DNA of 64,000 nt. Origin: Rhodobacterales bacterium. GTDB taxonomy: Bacteria; Pseudomonadota; Alphaproteobacteria; Rhodobacterales; Rhodobacteraceae. The DNA is taken from contig JAPLPE010000010.1 of NCBI GenBank assembly GCA_026400355.1, forward strand, positions 1 through 64,000. Reading direction: 5' to 3'. The first letter of the stretch is position 1. Each line of letters opens with the position of its first letter. A model generated the notes under the pieces. That model was not told where the DNA came from. It did not search any database and saw only the letters and a list, made by a program, of their open reading frames with translations. The position numbers and the translations under genes were made by a program. Shown here piece after piece: positions 37,423-45,827 of the stretch.

Positions 37423-38976
37423 ATGCGGACCAATCTGCGGCGCATTTTGGCTCATGTCGCCCTCGGCTTTGCCGCCGCTCCTCTCGCCGCTCAGGATAAA
37501 CCCCTTTCCGCGATTGACTGGCTGTCGCAAAGCGTCGAAACCCGGGCCATGTCGGCCATCGCGGCCCCCCGTCCCGCCGAACCCCCTATCGCAGATACGG
37601 CGGCGACACCCGACATCACCGTCTCGGCCCTCGACAAACCCTCGCCCGACGGGATCGGCCTGCTGGGCCCCGATGTCACGGGCCTGCCTGCAAACCTCTG
37701 GTCGGGCAGCGACATCGCCGAATTGACCACCCTCATTCAGGCTGAACGGGTCGAAACCCTGCCTGCGATCCAGGATCTGATCGTCACGCTGATGCTGGCC
37801 AAGGCTGACGCCCCTCTGGGCGCGACAAGCGATGGTGCCATGTTCCTTGCCCGCGTCGACAAGCTCCTCGACCTCGGTGCGCTCGAACCCGCTCAGGCCA
37901 TGTTGGAAGAGGCCGATCTCGAACGCCCCGAAATCTTCCGCCGCTGGTTTGACGTCTCGCTCCTCACCGGAACCGAGGATGCCGCCTGCACCATGGTCCG
38001 CGACAGAATGACGCTTGCCTCGACCTATCCGGCCCGCATCTTCTGCCTGGCCCGCAATGGCGACTGGTCCGCCGCCGTACTGACGCTCAACACCGCCCTT
38101 GCGCTTGATGCCGTCACGCCGGAAGAGGACGACCTCATCTCGCGCTTCCTCGACCCCGACCTTTTCGAAGGCACCGATCCGCTGCCGCCCCCGACCCGGC
38201 CGAGCCCGCTTGTCTTCCGCATGCGCGAAGGGATTGCCGAACCCCTGCCCACCGCCAATCTTGCCCGCGCTTTTTCCCATGCCGACCTCCGCCCCACCGC
38301 GCCCTGGCGCAATCAGATCGAGGCAGCGGAACGTCTGGCCCGGTCGGGGGCGGTGTCCGAAAACGTCCTTTTCGGTTTCTACATGGAACAGACCCCCGCC
38401 GCCTCGGGCGGCATCTGGGACAGGGCTACGGCCATTCAGGATTTTGACAACGCCCTCACCGCAGGTGATGGCGCAGAGGTCGCTGCAACCTTGCCCGCGG
38501 CCTTTGCTGCCATGGGAGAGGTCAAGACCGAAGTTCCCTTCGCCCACTTCTATGCCCCCGCGCTGACGCAACTCACCCTTGATGACACCGCCACGGCCCT
38601 CCTTGCCTTCCGTGTGGCATTGCTCTCTCCCCTCTACGAAACAGCGGCCAACGCCTACGTCCCCACAACCGACGAAGAACGCCTCTGGCAGGCCGTGGCA
38701 CGCGGCGACGTGGCCGGCGTGACCTCGGTAGATCCCCATGTGCAGGCGATCATCGCAGGCTTTGCCGGTGCCCCGGTCCCTGAGCACCTTGCAACCGAGA
38801 TTCGCGAAGGCCAACTGGGCGAGGCTTTGCTGCGCGCCGTGTCCCTGTTCAACCAGGGCCTCGACGGCGACCACGCCGCCCTGACAGACGCGATTGCCGT
38901 CTTCCGCAACGTCGGCCTCGAGGATACGGCCCGCCGGGCCGCTCTGGAATATCTGCTGCTGGACCGCCCCGCGTGA
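37423..38976 (+). CDS. Conserved-looking secreted protein of unknown function
   Basis: A 517-residue protein with a short signal peptide ending near AAPLAAQ (residue 24), then a Pro/Ala-rich stretch (residues 50-80) and an all-helical body rich in Ala, Leu and acidic residues, suggesting TPR-like or SEL1-like repeats (for example ALEPAQAMLEEADLERPEIF and ALRFRVALLSPLYETAANAY-like helices). No catalytic motif is seen. Its stop overlaps the xerD GTG start, and the small membrane protein lies just upstream, so the three genes form one unit. An envelope function is likely. Confidence 0.65.
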   Translation: MRTNLRRILAHVALGFAAAPLAAQDKPLSAIDWLSQSVETRAMSAIAAPRPAEPPIADTAATPDITVSALDKPSPDGIGLLGPDVTGLPANLWSGSDIAELTTLIQAERVETLPAIQDLIVTLMLAKADAPLGATSDGAMFLARVDKLLDLGALEPAQAMLEEADLERPEIFRRWFDVSLLTGTEDAACTMVRDRMTLASTYPARIFCLARNGDWSAAVLTLNTALALDAVTPEEDDLISRFLDPDLFEGTDPLPPPTRPSPLVFRMREGIAEPLPTANLARAFSHADLRPTAPWRNQIEAAERLARSGAVSENVLFGFYMEQTPAASGGIWDRATAIQDFDNALTAGDGAEVAATLPAAFAAMGEVKTEVPFAHFYAPALTQLTLDDTATALLAFRVALLSPLYETAANAYVPTTDEERLWQAVARGDVAGVTSVDPHVQAIIAGFAGAPVPEHLATEIREGQLGEALLRAVSLFNQGLDGDHAALTDAIAVFRNVGLEDTARRAALEYLLLDRPA

Positions 38977-39914
38977 GCGGTCACAGCCACCCGATGCCGT
39001 TCTGGATTTCGGCCTTTCTCGAAGCGCAGGCGGCCGAACGGGACGCAGCGAAGAACTCTCAACTCGCCTATGCCCGTGACCTCAAAGATTTCGCAGGCTT
39101 CCTTGCCCGCAAGGGCTTCGACTTCGCCACGGTCACCCAAGCCGATATCAAATCCTATCTGATCTTCTGCGAGGCACAGGGGCTGGCCAAATCCACCCGC
39201 GCCCGCCGCCTGTCCGCCATCCGTCAGTTGTTCCGCTTTGCGTACGAAGAAGGCTGGCGTACCGACAACCCCTCTGTCCGCATGTCCGGCCCCGGCAAGG
39301 ACGCCCGCCTGCCCAAGACGCTCGACGTGCCCGAGGTTCAACGTCTGATCGACGCCGCCCGCGACTCAGGACGCGACGCTGTGCGCAACACCTGCCTGAT
39401 GGAACTGCTCTATGCGACGGGCATGCGTGTGACCGAACTCGTCAGTCTGCCCGTCAGCGCCGCCCGAGGCGATCCGCGCATGCTGCTTGTCCGTGGCAAG
39501 GGCGGCAAGGAACGCCTTGTCCCCCTGTCGCCGCCCGCCCGCGCCGCCGTGACGGCATGGCTGGCCAAGCGTGACGCGACCGAGGCCAAGGCGCGCAATG
39601 CCTCGGCCGAGCCATCAAGGTTCCTCTTTCCTTCCAGCGGCAAGGATGGCCACCTGACCCGCGTCCGCTTCTTCACCCTGATCAAGGATTTCGCCGTCGC
39701 CGGTGGCGTCTCCCCGTCCAAAGTGACGCCCCACACGATCCGCCATGCCTTTGCGACTCACCTTCTGGCGAACGGCGCCGATCTGCGGTCGATCCAGACA
39801 ATGCTGGGCCATGCCGATGTTGCCACGACCGAGATCTATACCCATGTCCTTGACGAACGGCTGAGGGATCTGGTGCTCACCCATCACCCGCTGGCAAAGA
39901 AAAAGGCGGACTGA
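38973..39914 (+). CDS. xerD: Tyrosine recombinase XerD
   Basis: A 313-residue site-specific recombinase. The core-binding domain is residues 10-100; the catalytic set is Arg in GMRVTELV, Lys in RGKGGKERLVPLS, His-Arg in HTIRHAFATHL, His in LGHADVATT and Tyr in EIYTHV. Together with XerC it resolves chromosome dimers at dif. The start is GTG at 38973, overlapping the previous stop (GTGA). No dif-like site is obvious in the window. Confidence 0.9.
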   Translation: MSGHSHPMPFWISAFLEAQAAERDAAKNSQLAYARDLKDFAGFLARKGFDFATVTQADIKSYLIFCEAQGLAKSTRARRLSAIRQLFRFAYEEGWRTDNPSVRMSGPGKDARLPKTLDVPEVQRLIDAARDSGRDAVRNTCLMELLYATGMRVTELVSLPVSAARGDPRMLLVRGKGGKERLVPLSPPARAAVTAWLAKRDATEAKARNASAEPSRFLFPSSGKDGHLTRVRFFTLIKDFAVAGGVSPSKVTPHTIRHAFATHLLANGADLRSIQTMLGHADVATTEIYTHVLDERLRDLVLTHHPLAKKKAD

Positions 39915-39920
39915 CCCCAG

Positions 39921-39951
39921 CCCGCCTTGTGCCTTCTGTCGGAAAGGCGGG
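39921..39951 (+). terminator. Terminator of xerD
   Basis: An 8-bp stem, CCCGCCTT at 39921-39928 and AAGGCGGG at 39944-39951, followed by TTTC, lying between the convergent xerD and ssb genes. Confidence 0.55.
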
Positions 39952-39967
39952 TTTCAAACACCCGGCT

Positions 39968-40465
39968 TCAGAACGGAATCTCGTCGTCGATATCACTGCT
40001 GCTGCCCCGGCTGCTGCCGGACGGTCCCGAAGACTGACCCGAATCGTAAGCGCTGCCATAGCCCCCGCCCGAGGATTGATCGGCCATGTAGGACGTGCCA
40101 CCGCTGCCACCATCACGCCCGCCAAGCAAGGTCAGTTCGCCCCGGAACTGCTTGACCACGACTTCGGTCGTGTAACGGTCCGCACCGGTCTGGTCCTGCC
40201 ATTTGCGCGTCTCAAGTTGGCCCTCTATATACACGGTCGAACCCTTCTTGAGGTACTGTTCGGCAATCTTGCCCAGCGCCTCGTTGAAGATCGCGACGGA
40301 ATGCCATTCCGTCTTTTCCTTGCGCTCGCCAGTGTTGCGGTCTTTCCATGTTTCCGAAGTCGCAATGCGCAGGTTGACCACCTTGCCGCCGTTCTGGAAC
40401 GTCCGGACCTCGGGGTCGCGGCCCAGATTGCCCACCAGAATGACTTTGTTCACTGACCCGGCCAT
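39968..40465 (-). CDS. ssb: Single-stranded DNA-binding protein
   Basis: A 165-residue protein: OB fold starting [16 protein letters not shown], then a Gly/Ser-rich linker ([26 protein letters not shown]) and the acidic tail DIDDEIPF that binds partner proteins. The start at 40465 (MAGSVN) has GGAGTG before it; the frame goes further upstream but without conservation. Confidence 0.95.
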   Translation of the reverse strand: MAGSVNKVILVGNLGRDPEVRTFQNGGKVVNLRIATSETWKDRNTGERKEKTEWHSVAIFNEALGKIAEQYLKKGSTVYIEGQLETRKWQDQTGADRYTTEVVVKQFRGELTLLGGRDGGSGGTSYMADQSSGGGYGSAYDSGQSSGPSGSSRGSSSDIDDEIPF

Positions 40466-40713
40466 CGCGGCACTCCTCTCGATTCCCAAGGGCATTATAG
40501 GTTCCTCGTTACATCACCCCAATCTGGTTAATGAAAGGAGAATCTGGTTCGGACCTTGGTCCTGAACCACGGGCATAGGCGCTCGCCGCCCCGCTGCAAT
40601 TCGGCAACCTGCAACCGTGGTTCAATGGTCAGGCGGCAGGGAAGGGGGCAGATGTCGGGTCATCGGCACATCACGACGATGCGCTGCAGGTTCACACATA
40701 AGGAAACCAAGAC

Positions 40714-40974
40714 ATGACCTTCAAACCGCTTTTCGCCGCTCTTGCAGTTGCTTTCACCCTTACTGGCACTCTGGCCCATGCGGCTGACGAAGCCTCCCTG
40801 ACCGATGCCAAGAAGGCCGAGATAACCACGCTGCTCGTCGCCCAAGGCTATGAAATCCGGTCGATCCAGATCGAAGACGGCATGTACGAGGTCTATGCGA
40901 TCAAGTACGGCGCGACCGCCGAACTCTACCTCGACGACAATCTGAACATCGTCAAGGGCGGCGAAGAGAGCTGA
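40714..40974 (+). CDS. PepSY domain periplasmic protein
   Basis: An 86-residue protein with a signal peptide (to LAHA, about residue 22) and one PepSY-like unit, with ITTLLVAQGYEIRSIQIEDGMY and EVYAIKYG, ending in NIVKGGEES. PepSY domains occur beside membrane sensors and heme proteins. RBS AAGGAAACC precedes it. A cytochrome b561 gene follows after 60 bases. Confidence 0.75.
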   Translation: MTFKPLFAALAVAFTLTGTLAHAADEASLTDAKKAEITTLLVAQGYEIRSIQIEDGMYEVYAIKYGATAELYLDDNLNIVKGGEES

Positions 40975-41034
40975 TCCCTGACGTGACCCGGACAGGGGCC
41001 ATCTGCCCCTGCTTCCTTCGGTGGAGTTTCCATT

Positions 41035-41574
41035 ATGCTGCACAAGAAAGTCTGGGACCCGCTCGTACGGGTCTTCCACTGGTCGCTGGTCATCCTGTTT
41101 GCCAGCAACGCCCTGATCACCGACCCGGAAAAGGCCACCCACCGATACATCGGCTATGTGGTCGTGGGCCTGATCCTGGTCCGTATCCTCTGGGGCCTCG
41201 TCGGAACCCGCCACGCCCGGTTCAGTGACTTCCCTCCAGACCCTGCCGCTACGATCAGACAGATGGCCGACATGGCCACCGGCCGCAAGCGCGTTCATCT
41301 CGGACACACGCCCCTTGGCGCCCTGATGATCTACAACCTGATCCTGACCATGTTGGTCATCGGCGTCTCGGGCTACATGATGACGACGCTGCGCTTTTTC
41401 GGCATCGAATGGGTCAAGGAACTGCACGAAGCAGCCGTGACCTGGGCCGAGATTTCGGTTGTATTCCACATAGTCGCAGTGATCTGGGAAAGCATGCGCA
41501 CTGGTGTCAACCTTCCCCGTGCGATGGTGACAGGTTATAAGGACATACCCAAAGAGAGTCTGATGGCAGAGTGA
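41035..41574 (+). CDS. Cytochrome b561-type membrane protein
   Basis: A 179-residue protein with four predicted helices and the heme-binding histidines in VFHWSLV, ATHRYIGYV (residues 35-45) and VVFHIVAV near the end. It opens KVWDPLVRVFHW, as in diheme cytochrome b/b6 family proteins that oxidise quinol or take electrons from a c-type partner. Its stop overlaps the LuxR-type gene GTG (41571). Confidence 0.85.
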   Translation: MLHKKVWDPLVRVFHWSLVILFASNALITDPEKATHRYIGYVVVGLILVRILWGLVGTRHARFSDFPPDPAATIRQMADMATGRKRVHLGHTPLGALMIYNLILTMLVIGVSGYMMTTLRFFGIEWVKELHEAAVTWAEISVVFHIVAVIWESMRTGVNLPRAMVTGYKDIPKESLMAE

Positions 41575-42137
41575 CCGAACCCGTTCCGCGCGCCCCCGGC
41601 GCGATAGCCCCCGGGATTCGTCCCCCGGTCCTGATTGTACTGATCGCGGTGCAGGCCCTCTGCGCCGCCTTCTTTGTCTGGGACGATGTCTCGGATTACC
41701 TGGCCATGCAGTCCAGCGCCTTCGACCTGCATCAAGCGATGGAATACCTCGTCACCCTGTCGCTCGTCGTCGCCATCGTGATCGAGGCCCGCCTGCTCAT
41801 GTATCTCCTCCGGCGCGAGGCCCACATGGAACGCGGCTTCTCCATCGCCGCTGGGGCGCTGAACGACCTTATGGAAGGCTACTTCGCAACATGGGGTTTG
41901 ACGCCTTCCGAACAGGATGTGGCGACCTTCCTCATCAAGGGCTGCGATATCGCCGAAATCGCCCGCCTGCGCGGATCGGCCGAAGGCACGGTCAAGGCGC
42001 ATCTGAACGCGATCTACCGCAAGGCGGACGTGTCGGGCCGGGCAGCGCTCGTGTCCATCCTGATCGAGGATCTGATGAGCCAGCCCCTCATACAGGTCGG
42101 CGAGGCCGAGACACCACGCGACAAGCGCCGCGCCTGA
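41571..42137 (+). CDS. Membrane-bound LuxR-type regulator
   Basis: A 188-residue protein with two predicted helices (about residues 20-36 and 60-80), a short segment, and a C-terminal LuxR/GerE helix-turn-helix with LTPSEQDVATFLIKGCDIAE, SAEGTVKAHLNAIYRKADV at about residues 110-160. It lacks a receiver or ligand domain. GTG start at 41571 overlaps the cytochrome b gene. Together with cytochrome b561 and PepSY it looks like a membrane sensor that reports on redox or heme state; that is inference. Confidence 0.75.
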   Translation: MTEPVPRAPGAIAPGIRPPVLIVLIAVQALCAAFFVWDDVSDYLAMQSSAFDLHQAMEYLVTLSLVVAIVIEARLLMYLLRREAHMERGFSIAAGALNDLMEGYFATWGLTPSEQDVATFLIKGCDIAEIARLRGSAEGTVKAHLNAIYRKADVSGRAALVSILIEDLMSQPLIQVGEAETPRDKRRA

Positions 42138-42240
42138 CAGGTTCTTGCCGATCGCGAGACATATCTACAGAAAGTTGATGTGGAATACCCGAGGCCGATG
42201 CACTACCTTACGGCAAGTGTAACGATCCGGGGTGTGCCTG

Positions 42241-42855
42241 ATGCCAGTTGGCAAACCGAACCAGACCAATACGATGCTTCTTTTTGTCGGGGTTTCTTTG
42301 ATCACGTCACCCGTTCTGGCAGACCGGGTTTCCACGATGAACCAGCGGTCCCAGCTTTTCGCCTCCCAGCTTGCCGTTCTTGATGGTCGTGCGGCCCAGC
42401 AATACAATGACAGCGACCGGCTCCAGCCGCCCCGCGTCGAACCGCTGATCGGCAGCGGCCCGTCGGCGGCCTTTACCGGCGCCTACAATGGCCCTTACCT
42501 TCAGATCGCCAAGGACATGGCCCAGCGCCACAACATACCCGAGGACTTGTTCCTGCGGCTTGTGCAGCAGGAAAGCGGCTGGAATTCCGGTGCCGTATCG
42601 CCAAAGGGCGCCATCGGCCTCGCGCAACTGATGCCCGGCACCGCTGCCCTTCTGGGCGTCGATGCGACCGATCCAGAAGAAAACCTCGAAGGCGGGGCGC
42701 GGTATCTCCGCATGCAGTACGACAAGTTCGGCACCTGGCCGCTCGCCCTTGCCGCCTATAACGCGGGCCCGCAAGCGGTCGAAGATAACGGCGGCATCCC
42801 GCCCTATGACGAAACTCAGAACTACGTTCAGGTGATCTGGGGCACCAATAATTGA
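42241..42855 (+). CDS. Lytic transglycosylase (SLT domain)
   Basis: A 204-residue secreted protein. After a hydrophobic start ([17 protein letters not shown]), the SLT fold has [20 protein letters not shown] with the catalytic glutamate, [16 protein letters not shown], and the [13 protein letters not shown] motif. These enzymes cleave peptidoglycan with formation of anhydro-muramic acid. The start is uncertain: ATG at 42241, or the GTG at 42232 or the ATG at 42274, are possible. Confidence 0.85.
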   Translation: MPVGKPNQTNTMLLFVGVSLITSPVLADRVSTMNQRSQLFASQLAVLDGRAAQQYNDSDRLQPPRVEPLIGSGPSAAFTGAYNGPYLQIAKDMAQRHNIPEDLFLRLVQQESGWNSGAVSPKGAIGLAQLMPGTAALLGVDATDPEENLEGGARYLRMQYDKFGTWPLALAAYNAGPQAVEDNGGIPPYDETQNYVQVIWGTNN

Positions 42856-42862
42856 GCGGCAG

Positions 42863-43060
42863 ATGCTGGTCCGGTTTCGGACGGCCCTGTTCGGCGCTGC
42901 TGTCATGGCGGCACTCGCGGCAACGACGATATGGCTGACAAAGCCTGACGCTGCCGACAATGCCCTGACCACCTGCCGGCGCGATTACCAGCCCGCGCTT
43001 TGCCTATCCGCAAAGGCTCTGCCGGGGGACAACGTGTCCCCCGCGCCCGCCGAGTCGTAA
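42863..43060 (+). CDS. Small membrane-anchored protein, unknown
   Basis: A 65-residue ORF with a hydrophobic N-terminal helix (ALFGAAVMAALAATTIWL) and a short cysteine-containing tail (CRRDYQPALCLSAKA). It starts eight bases after the transglycosylase stop, which suggests a shared transcript. It has no recognised family, so reality is uncertain. Confidence 0.35.
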   Translation: MLVRFRTALFGAAVMAALAATTIWLTKPDAADNALTTCRRDYQPALCLSAKALPGDNVSPAPAES

Positions 43061-43105
43061 GGCGACTTCACCGCCAGCCTCGCCTCGATGCCCTGACGAC
43101 GGCCG

Positions 43106-45190
43106 CTATTCGGCGGCGATGGTGATCACCGGTTCCATCCCGCTCAGGATGTCATCGGCCAGATGGCACTTGATCTGATGCCCATGCGCCAGCAGCCGCA
43201 CCGGCGGCATCTCGGTTTCACACAGCCCGCCCGGCACCTTGGATTTCCAGCGGCAGCGCGTCTGGAACGGGCAACCCGGCGGCGGGTTCATGGCTGACGG
43301 GATATCACCTTCCAGCACGATATGCTTCTTGTGAACCTTGGTGTCCGCGATGGGCACAGCCGACAGGAGCGCCTCGGTATAGGGGTGATAGGGGGGCGAG
43401 AAGACCTGATCCGTCGTCCCCAGTTCCACCACATGTCCCAGATACATCACCATCACCCGGTCCGACAGGTAACGCACGATCGACAGGTCATGGCTGATGA
43501 ACAGAAGCGTCGTCTTCTTCTCGCGCTGGATCTCCATCAGAAGATCCGTCACCGCCGCCTGCACCGACACGTCAAGCGCCGAGACGGGTTCGTCCGCAAC
43601 CACGATCCGCGCGTCGCCGGCAAAGGCGCGCGCAATGCCGACCCGCTGCTTTTGCCCGCCTGACAACTGGCGCGGCATCCGGTCGGCAAAGGCCCGGGGT
43701 AGTTTCACAAGGTCCAGCAGCGTCAACATCCGCTCGCGCCGTTCGGCATCGGTGGACCCGTAGTTGAACACCTCAAGCGCCCGAATGATCTGGCGACCCA
43801 CCGTCATCGACGGGTTCAGCGTGTCGAAAGGGTTCTGGAATACCATCTGGATATCGGCCACGGTCCGCGTGTCGCGGTCCTCGATGGCAATCCCGCCGAT
43901 GGATTTGTTCCCCAGCAGGATCTGCCCGCTCGTCGCCGTTTCCAGCCCCATCAGCACCTTGGCAAAGGTCGACTTGCCGCAACCGGATTCGCCAACGATG
44001 GCCAGCGTCTCGGATTCCCGCGCCTCAAAGGTCAGCGTCTCGTTCGCCTTCACGACCTTCTTGGTGCCTGATGAAAACAGGGCCGAGGAATTGACCTCGT
44101 AGTATTTCTTCAGATTGTCCATCTTGAGGACGACCTCGCCGATCTCGCCTTTCTGCTTCTGCGCCTGCAGGACCATGGGCGCGTTCCAGTCAATCTCGGG
44201 CACACGGATGCAGCGGCTGTCGTGGCGGTCGTCGCCCGCAATATTGAACATCGGCACATCGGCCGCATCACAGCGCCCGGCGACAAAGTAATCGCAGCGG
44301 GGCCCGAAATTGCATCCGGGCGGGCGTTCGTGGGGCAGGGGGAAATTGCCGGGAATCGCCTTTAACGGCCGCGCATTCTTGTCAGCCCCGGGCAGCGGGA
44401 TCGACCGGAACAGCGCCTGTGTATAGGGATGGCGCATCTTGTCGAACACGTTCTCAATCGATCCGGTCTCAACCGCCTCGCCCGAATACATCACGCAGAT
44501 CCGGTCGCAGGTCTCAAGCACAAGGCCAAGGTTGTGCGAGATGAACAGCATCGACGTGCCGTATTTCTTGCCCAGATCCTTGACCAGTTGGACCACAGCC
44601 GCTTCGACCGTCACGTCAAGCGCAGTCGTGGGCTCATCCAGGATCAGCAGCGCGGGCTTTGACATCAGCGCCATCGCAATGACGATCCGCTGCTGCTGCC
44701 CGCCCGAAAGCTGATGCGGATAGGACCGCAGGATGCGCTCGGGGTCGGGAAGCTTCACATCCCGCACCACCTCAAGCGCCCGCTTGCGCGCTTCCTCGGC
44801 CGAAACCCCTTCATGGATCATCGGCACTTCCATAAGCTGCCGACCAATCTTCATCGCGGGGTTCAGCGAGGCCATAGGCTCCTGATAGATCATCGCGATT
44901 TCGGACCCGCGCACTTCGCGCAACTGTTCCTGAGTCATCTTGTTCAGGTCACGGCCCTTGAACTTGATCGACCCGCCGACAATTCGGCCGTTCACGCCCA
45001 GATCCTGCATCACCCCCAGCGCCACCGTGGATTTGCCGCAACCGGATTCGCCCACCAGCCCCAGGGCCTCGCCCGGCTGGACGACGCAGGAAAACTCCAT
45101 CACCGCCGGGATTTCGCGGGTCCGCGTGAAAAAGCTGATGGACAGCTTGTCGATCTCAAGAATCGGGCCGTCAAAGTCCCATTTCGCCAT
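43106..45190 (-). CDS. Peptide ABC transporter, fused dual ATPase (DppD-DppF type)
   Basis: A 694-residue protein with two ABC ATPase domains in one chain. Domain 1: Walker A GESGCGKSTVALG, signature LSGGQQQRIVIAMAL, Walker B LLILDEPTTALD. Domain 2: GESGCGKSTFAK, LSGGQKQRVGIARAF and VVADEPVSALD. Each domain ends in the oligopeptide/dipeptide C-terminal motif with cysteines (NFGPRCDYFVAGRC and CPFQTRCRW) that may bind an iron-sulfur cluster, as seen in Dpp/Opp ATPases. It powers the two permeases upstream. Confidence 0.9.
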   Translation of the reverse strand: MAKWDFDGPILEIDKLSISFFTRTREIPAVMEFSCVVQPGEALGLVGESGCGKSTVALGVMQDLGVNGRIVGGSIKFKGRDLNKMTQEQLREVRGSEIAMIYQEPMASLNPAMKIGRQLMEVPMIHEGVSAEEARKRALEVVRDVKLPDPERILRSYPHQLSGGQQQRIVIAMALMSKPALLILDEPTTALDVTVEAAVVQLVKDLGKKYGTSMLFISHNLGLVLETCDRICVMYSGEAVETGSIENVFDKMRHPYTQALFRSIPLPGADKNARPLKAIPGNFPLPHERPPGCNFGPRCDYFVAGRCDAADVPMFNIAGDDRHDSRCIRVPEIDWNAPMVLQAQKQKGEIGEVVLKMDNLKKYYEVNSSALFSSGTKKVVKANETLTFEARESETLAIVGESGCGKSTFAKVLMGLETATSGQILLGNKSIGGIAIEDRDTRTVADIQMVFQNPFDTLNPSMTVGRQIIRALEVFNYGSTDAERRERMLTLLDLVKLPRAFADRMPRQLSGGQKQRVGIARAFAGDARIVVADEPVSALDVSVQAAVTDLLMEIQREKKTTLLFISHDLSIVRYLSDRVMVMYLGHVVELGTTDQVFSPPYHPYTEALLSAVPIADTKVHKKHIVLEGDIPSAMNPPPGCPFQTRCRWKSKVPGGLCETEMPPVRLLAHGHQIKCHLADDILSGMEPVITIAAE

Positions 45191-45256
45191 TCTCGCCCCC
45201 TGTAAAACACTCTGCAGCCGGGTTCCGGCGCCGGGTCTCCTCAGCGCCGGAGATAA

Positions 45257-45655
45257 TCACATGATCGCCATGGACAGGATGTACTGGATCGCCTTTGACT
45301 GGTCGGCTTCGTTGCCCATCAAATAGACCCGGACGATGTATTCGCCATCAGCCGTAAGCTTGATACCGGTCGCGTCATTGCCGTTCGACGATGAATTGTA
45401 GATCGCCTCGCCCGAGCCGCCGGGTGGCAGGATGTTGAAGTAAGGCATCCCGTTTTCGGAGTTGAGCGAGACAGCCATTGTCTGGCCGGCCTTGGCCCCA
45501 AGAATATAATCGACATAGCCAGATCCCGTGACAGACCCGTCAGCCGAGGCATTTTCATTGCCGGACTCAAACTGCACCCGGTGGGATTCCTGCGCCAGAA
45601 GCGGCGAGGTCATGGCGAGGGTGGCAAGCAGGGGAAGAACAAGAAAACGTTTCAT
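45257..45655 (-). CDS. Secreted lysozyme-inhibitor-like (PliG/PliI type) protein
   Basis: A 132-residue protein with a signal peptide (ends near PLLAQ) and a beta-rich domain: HRVQFESGNENASADGSVTG, VDYILGAKAGQTMAVSL, PYFNILPPGGSG and YIVRVYLMGNEADQ. This pattern resembles the periplasmic inhibitors of g- or i-type lysozymes. Its start at 45655 is inside a longer open frame. It lies between the permease and ATPase genes of the peptide ABC operon, an odd place for such a protein. Confidence 0.55.
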   Translation of the reverse strand: MKRFLVLPLLATLAMTSPLLAQESHRVQFESGNENASADGSVTGSGYVDYILGAKAGQTMAVSLNSENGMPYFNILPPGGSGEAIYNSSSNGNDATGIKLTADGEYIVRVYLMGNEADQSKAIQYILSMAIM

Positions 45656-45827
45656 GGGGGTTAACCTTCTGACAGTGGAAGACCGGAACATCCGGTCCGG
45701 ATTACGCGGTTGACGTTTCGGTCCGCCTTGGCCGCAGGGCAGAAAGTCTTGTAGGTGCAGTGCCGCTCCTTGCGCTGAGTAAAGTCCGAGGAAAAACATG
45801 GTGGTCTTGGTTTCTTGGGCAGCGTCT

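Noticed and set aside
37336-38874. 512-codon minus-strand frame opposite the 517-residue secreted protein
   Set aside because: The plus-strand frame has a signal peptide and tight linkage to neighbours at both ends; the minus frame is rich in Gly/Arg/Glu without any domain.
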